This document shows, in pieces, positions 30,058 through 32,440 of a stretch of 32,440 nucleotides of DNA. The stretch is from the NCBI GenBank assembly GCA_020343595.1, contig CP070802.1, forward strand, positions 1,077,431-1,109,870, read 5' to 3'. This stretch comes from Caldifarciminota bacterium (GTDB lineage Bacteria > Hydrothermota > Tepidihabitantia > SM23-42). The position numbers and the translations under genes are program-made. The notes beneath the pieces are model-generated. The model saw only the letters and a list, made by a program, of their open reading frames with translations, made no database searches and was not told the DNA's origin. The first letter of the stretch is position 1, and the number at the start of each line of letters is the position of its first letter.

Positions 30058-31914
30058 CTACTTAACCACCACCACCCTGTATTTCTCATCGTCTACTATA
30101 ACATGGTAGATACCGGCGCTGGAAGGCTGGTAATTAAGTTCCTCACCATGCGTCTGGTAGACCTGGCGACCGGTGATGTCATAGACCTTGATCATTCCGG
30201 GCACGCTTAGCTTCAGGTTTATTGCCCGGCCAATGGTCTGGATCTTCTGCACAAAGAGATCGCCTTTTACCACCAATTCATCGACTCCGGTTACCGTGTT
30301 CTGCTGTATGACCCAGGTCTCAGGGTCAACCGTTATGCCGGTCGGCTCATAGGGTAATAGATACTCAAAATGCTGGGGAGAGGAATTTATCGCCAGAGTT
30401 ATTATCGTATCGCCGCCCGAATAGTCGACCCCGATCGGCAACGGCATGTGGAAGACCGACGGCCCGATCGTCTGGTACTGGGTAACATCAAGGATCAACC
30501 GCCAGTTCGGCGCTTCATAGACTTTGCTCCACGTAATGTCGTAACGTGGAAACCCCATCCCGTATACCCACTCGTCGATGAACCAATCGTAGTTACCGCC
30601 CAGTAAGTTGTTCATCAAGGCATTCACGTCCTCGGTCGAGGAATTGCCGTAGGCAAATGAATCACGGTATGTATCCATGAAATTGAGCCAGGTAGCATCA
30701 TCGCCGCACAGATATCTGATCATATGCAGTACCCAGGAAGCTTTATAATAGGTGTGCGACCACGTGAACAACAGACTCGGCGGCGGGTCATACATGGAGT
30801 GCGGGTTGGACAATTCGGCACCAATATAGACATTACGGCGTAGCTTCATCGTGTCGATGAATGCCTGATGTCCCTGGATGCGTCCCAGGTAGAGCGCGTC
30901 GCTGTATGTGGCAAATCCCTCATTGAGCCAGGCATTTTCCCAGCCGAAACAGGTAACCATATCACCCCACCACATGTGCGCTAATTCATGAGCAAAGCCG
31001 AAATGATCCGGCGGATAACCGGTAAGCCAATTACGGTTGATCGTCGCCAGTGTCTGGTGCTCCATGCCGCCGTAGTAGAAGCCAGAAATGAAATCCATAC
31101 CGTAACGCTCAAACGGATATTCGCCGTACAAAGAATCGAAGAAGAACATCATGTCGTTCATCAAAGAAAATGCACTTGCTGTGTAGCTCGTGTCGAACGG
31201 CCAGACATAATAAAGCATTTCAATACTATCCGTGGGGGACGCGTGATACCAATCTGATATGGTCACATAGACACTCGCACCAAAATGAATCAGGTAGGGT
31301 GAAATCGGATACTCATGTTTCCAATGGTATGTGGAGTAGCCGCCCGAGGTCTGTTCTCCAAGGAATTCACCAGTGGCACATACCGTATATGAATCAGGTA
31401 CCGTAATATAGAATTCTACTCCGTAATCCGCCTTATCCCACATCCGATCATAGCACGGCATCCACATTCTCGTGCAATACGGGCAACCCAGGGTATAAGC
31501 CATCGGAAGATAGGATTGCACCCAGATATAACCCATCTGACCTGACGTCGTGCCGCTGTAGCCAACCATGACGTCAAACGAATCATTCAAGCCGGCGGGC
31601 TGGGGTAAATTGACAAAAAGAGTTTCATCTATGTGATTGTAGGTTGCGGCTAACCCATTGACCTTGACCGAATCAACGTTCAGCCCAAACAGGTGCATAT
31701 CTATGAACGTCAAGTTACTCTCGCTGCTACGTGCGGACATAGTTACCGCTCCTTCGAGATACCGTGATGTCATTGGGATGTCAAGGTCGATAAGGTAGTG
31801 CAACACATCATAGGAATGGGTGGACTCGGCCCTGACGACTTCCGGATGGCAGACGAACTTACATTCCCTTCCAAGAAACGAATTTGATAACAAAAACAAT
31901 GCTAATATCGTCAT
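30058..31914 (-). CDS. Secreted M1-family metallopeptidase with C-terminal sorting-type domain
   Basis: 618 residues. A signal peptide (about 1-17) precedes an M1 aminopeptidase-like beta domain and a gluzincin catalytic domain. The zinc site is HELAH (about 309-313) followed after 18 residues by the glutamate in NEGFATY, exactly the family spacing. The substrate-binding GAMEN motif appears as GGMEH. The usual large C-terminal helical domain is reduced. Instead the protein ends in a beta-sandwich tail (LSVPGMIKVYDITGRQVYQT, SSAGIYHVIV, YRVVVVK), related to that of the protein at 10120-11526 and probably used for secretion or surface anchoring. AAGGAGG stands before the ATG. Confidence 0.9.
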   Translation of the reverse strand: MTILALFLLSNSFLGRECKFVCHPEVVRAESTHSYDVLHYLIDLDIPMTSRYLEGAVTMSARSSESNLTFIDMHLFGLNVDSVKVNGLAATYNHIDETLFVNLPQPAGLNDSFDVMVGYSGTTSGQMGYIWVQSYLPMAYTLGCPYCTRMWMPCYDRMWDKADYGVEFYITVPDSYTVCATGEFLGEQTSGGYSTYHWKHEYPISPYLIHFGASVYVTISDWYHASPTDSIEMLYYVWPFDTSYTASAFSLMNDMMFFFDSLYGEYPFERYGMDFISGFYYGGMEHQTLATINRNWLTGYPPDHFGFAHELAHMWWGDMVTCFGWENAWLNEGFATYSDALYLGRIQGHQAFIDTMKLRRNVYIGAELSNPHSMYDPPPSLLFTWSHTYYKASWVLHMIRYLCGDDATWLNFMDTYRDSFAYGNSSTEDVNALMNNLLGGNYDWFIDEWVYGMGFPRYDITWSKVYEAPNWRLILDVTQYQTIGPSVFHMPLPIGVDYSGGDTIITLAINSSPQHFEYLLPYEPTGITVDPETWVIQQNTVTGVDELVVKGDLFVQKIQTIGRAINLKLSVPGMIKVYDITGRQVYQTHGEELNYQPSSAGIYHVIVDDEKYRVVVVK

Positions 31915-31931
31915 AACTCCTCCTTACAATG

Positions 31932-31959
31932 ATTATAGGGGGGAGGGGCATGATGTCAA
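31932..31959 (-). promoter_or_regulatory. Promoter of the M1 peptidase gene
   Basis: TTGACA (31959-31954), 16 bp of very C-rich spacer, TATAAT (31937-31932). Expected +1 near 31925 gives an 11-nt leader that begins with the ribosome site AAGGAGG. Confidence 0.88.
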
Positions 31960-32175
31960 TCATTAGAAAATGGTCCGACGTTAAACGGTTACGATACCCG
32001 TTTCGTTCACAAAGGTAACGTCCCACGGTATAAAATTGAAGGATAATGTCTACGGTTATTGGGTGTGGCTGCCTGTATGGTCATTTGTTGTTGTTCTACG
32101 GTTCGTAACCAAGTACCAAACCCAGTGACAATACTGGCTGCTACAACTTACAACTATGACTTAGTCCGAGAGTTA

Positions 32176-32440
32176 TCAGTGTGTCATAAGTATGAGTTCG
32201 CGCAGAACCTCGGCAGCAGTTGAGCCCGAGGCATAGGGTGAAGCAGCAAGCGGATTGTATTCTACAATATCCGCGCCGATGATCTTTTTACCGCGGAATA
32301 ACATGAGAGAATCGATTAGTTCCTGGTAATTTATACCACCCGGCTCAGGTGTCGACACCGCCGGCACGGCAGATGGATCGAGAACATCGATGTCGATCGA
32401 TATATAAATCGGTTCGCTAACCTTGTTGATAACTTGTGAC
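32176..32440 (-). CDS. Agmatinase/arginase-family ureohydrolase, C-terminal part
   Basis: The last 87 residues of a gene entering from the right edge; the frame is open to base 32440. The manganese-binding signature SIDIDVLDPSA is followed by PAVSTPEPGG, which together are diagnostic for the ureohydrolase family. The ending STAAEVLRELILMTH is also typical. STPEPGG is more common in agmatinases (SpeB, agmatine to putrescine and urea) than in arginases, but the substrate cannot be settled from this part. A GTG inside the gene (at 32365) is not the real start. Confidence 0.92.
   Translation of the reverse strand, partial: SQVINKVSEPIYISIDIDVLDPSAVPAVSTPEPGGINYQELIDSLMLFRGKKIIGADIVEYNPLAASPYASGSTAAEVLRELILMTH

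Noticed and set aside
1-32440. CRISPR array, prophage or plasmid functions
   Set aside because: No regularly spaced repeats, integrase, transposase, phage structural or plasmid replication genes were found.

Overview
The window looks like chromosomal DNA of a Gram-negative, diderm bacterium from a poorly sampled lineage. Support: an OmpA-type outer-membrane protein, other barrel-like secreted proteins, an MglA/MglB polarity GTPase pair, and two secreted proteins ending in beta-sandwich tails like the Por/FlgD-like C-terminal domains common in the FCB group and candidate phyla such as WOR-3. The phylum is inference; no 16S or ribosomal protein gene is present. No prophage, transposase gene, CRISPR array or plasmid gene was seen.

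Layout. 1-2178 (minus): the first codons of a gene resembling ileS, a small membrane-anchored protein, a double-thioredoxin/CcdA fusion and tRNA-Lys(TTT). 2214-2696: non-coding DNA made largely of dispersed repeat elements. 2697-6183 (minus): a dTDP-rhamnose block in the order rfbD-rfbA-rfbC-like-rfbB. 6376-7512 (plus): asnA, with a structured leader. 7575-10019 (minus): an OmpA-like protein, then an arsR-type regulator flanked by two copies of a candidate operator and a gene remnant. 10120-11526 (plus): a secreted repeat protein. 11531-18401 (minus): mglB, mglA, a zinc-ribbon protein, dnaE, a barrel-like protein, a perfect parS site, trxA, a TlpA-like lipoprotein and an OsmC protein. 18527-29974: an exopolysaccharide/O-antigen locus, with three glycosyltransferases (minus), then Wzz-like, Wzy-like and Wzx-like proteins and a glycosyltransferase (plus), a GT2 (minus) and a secreted glycosidase-like protein (plus). 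30058-31914 (minus): a secreted M1 metallopeptidase. 31960-32175: nothing recognised. 32176-32440 (minus): the C-terminus of an agmatinase/arginase-family enzyme.

How the genes fit together. The rfb block makes dTDP-L-rhamnose, a likely donor for the glycosyltransferases of the polysaccharide locus; the Wzx, Wzy and Wzz homologues would flip, polymerise and set the length of the chain. The thioredoxin, TlpA-like and CcdA-fusion proteins together suggest an active envelope thiol-redox pathway.

The strongest unexpected signal is transcriptional. Near-consensus promoters TTGAC(A/T)-N16-TATAAT stand before most transcription units, and in seven cases the start codon lies 5 or 6 nt after the -10 box, where transcription should begin. 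This predicts leaderless mRNAs, and it decides or corrects several start codons. The tRNA-Lys gene has the same arrangement. Most of these promoters occur as tight back-to-back divergent pairs.
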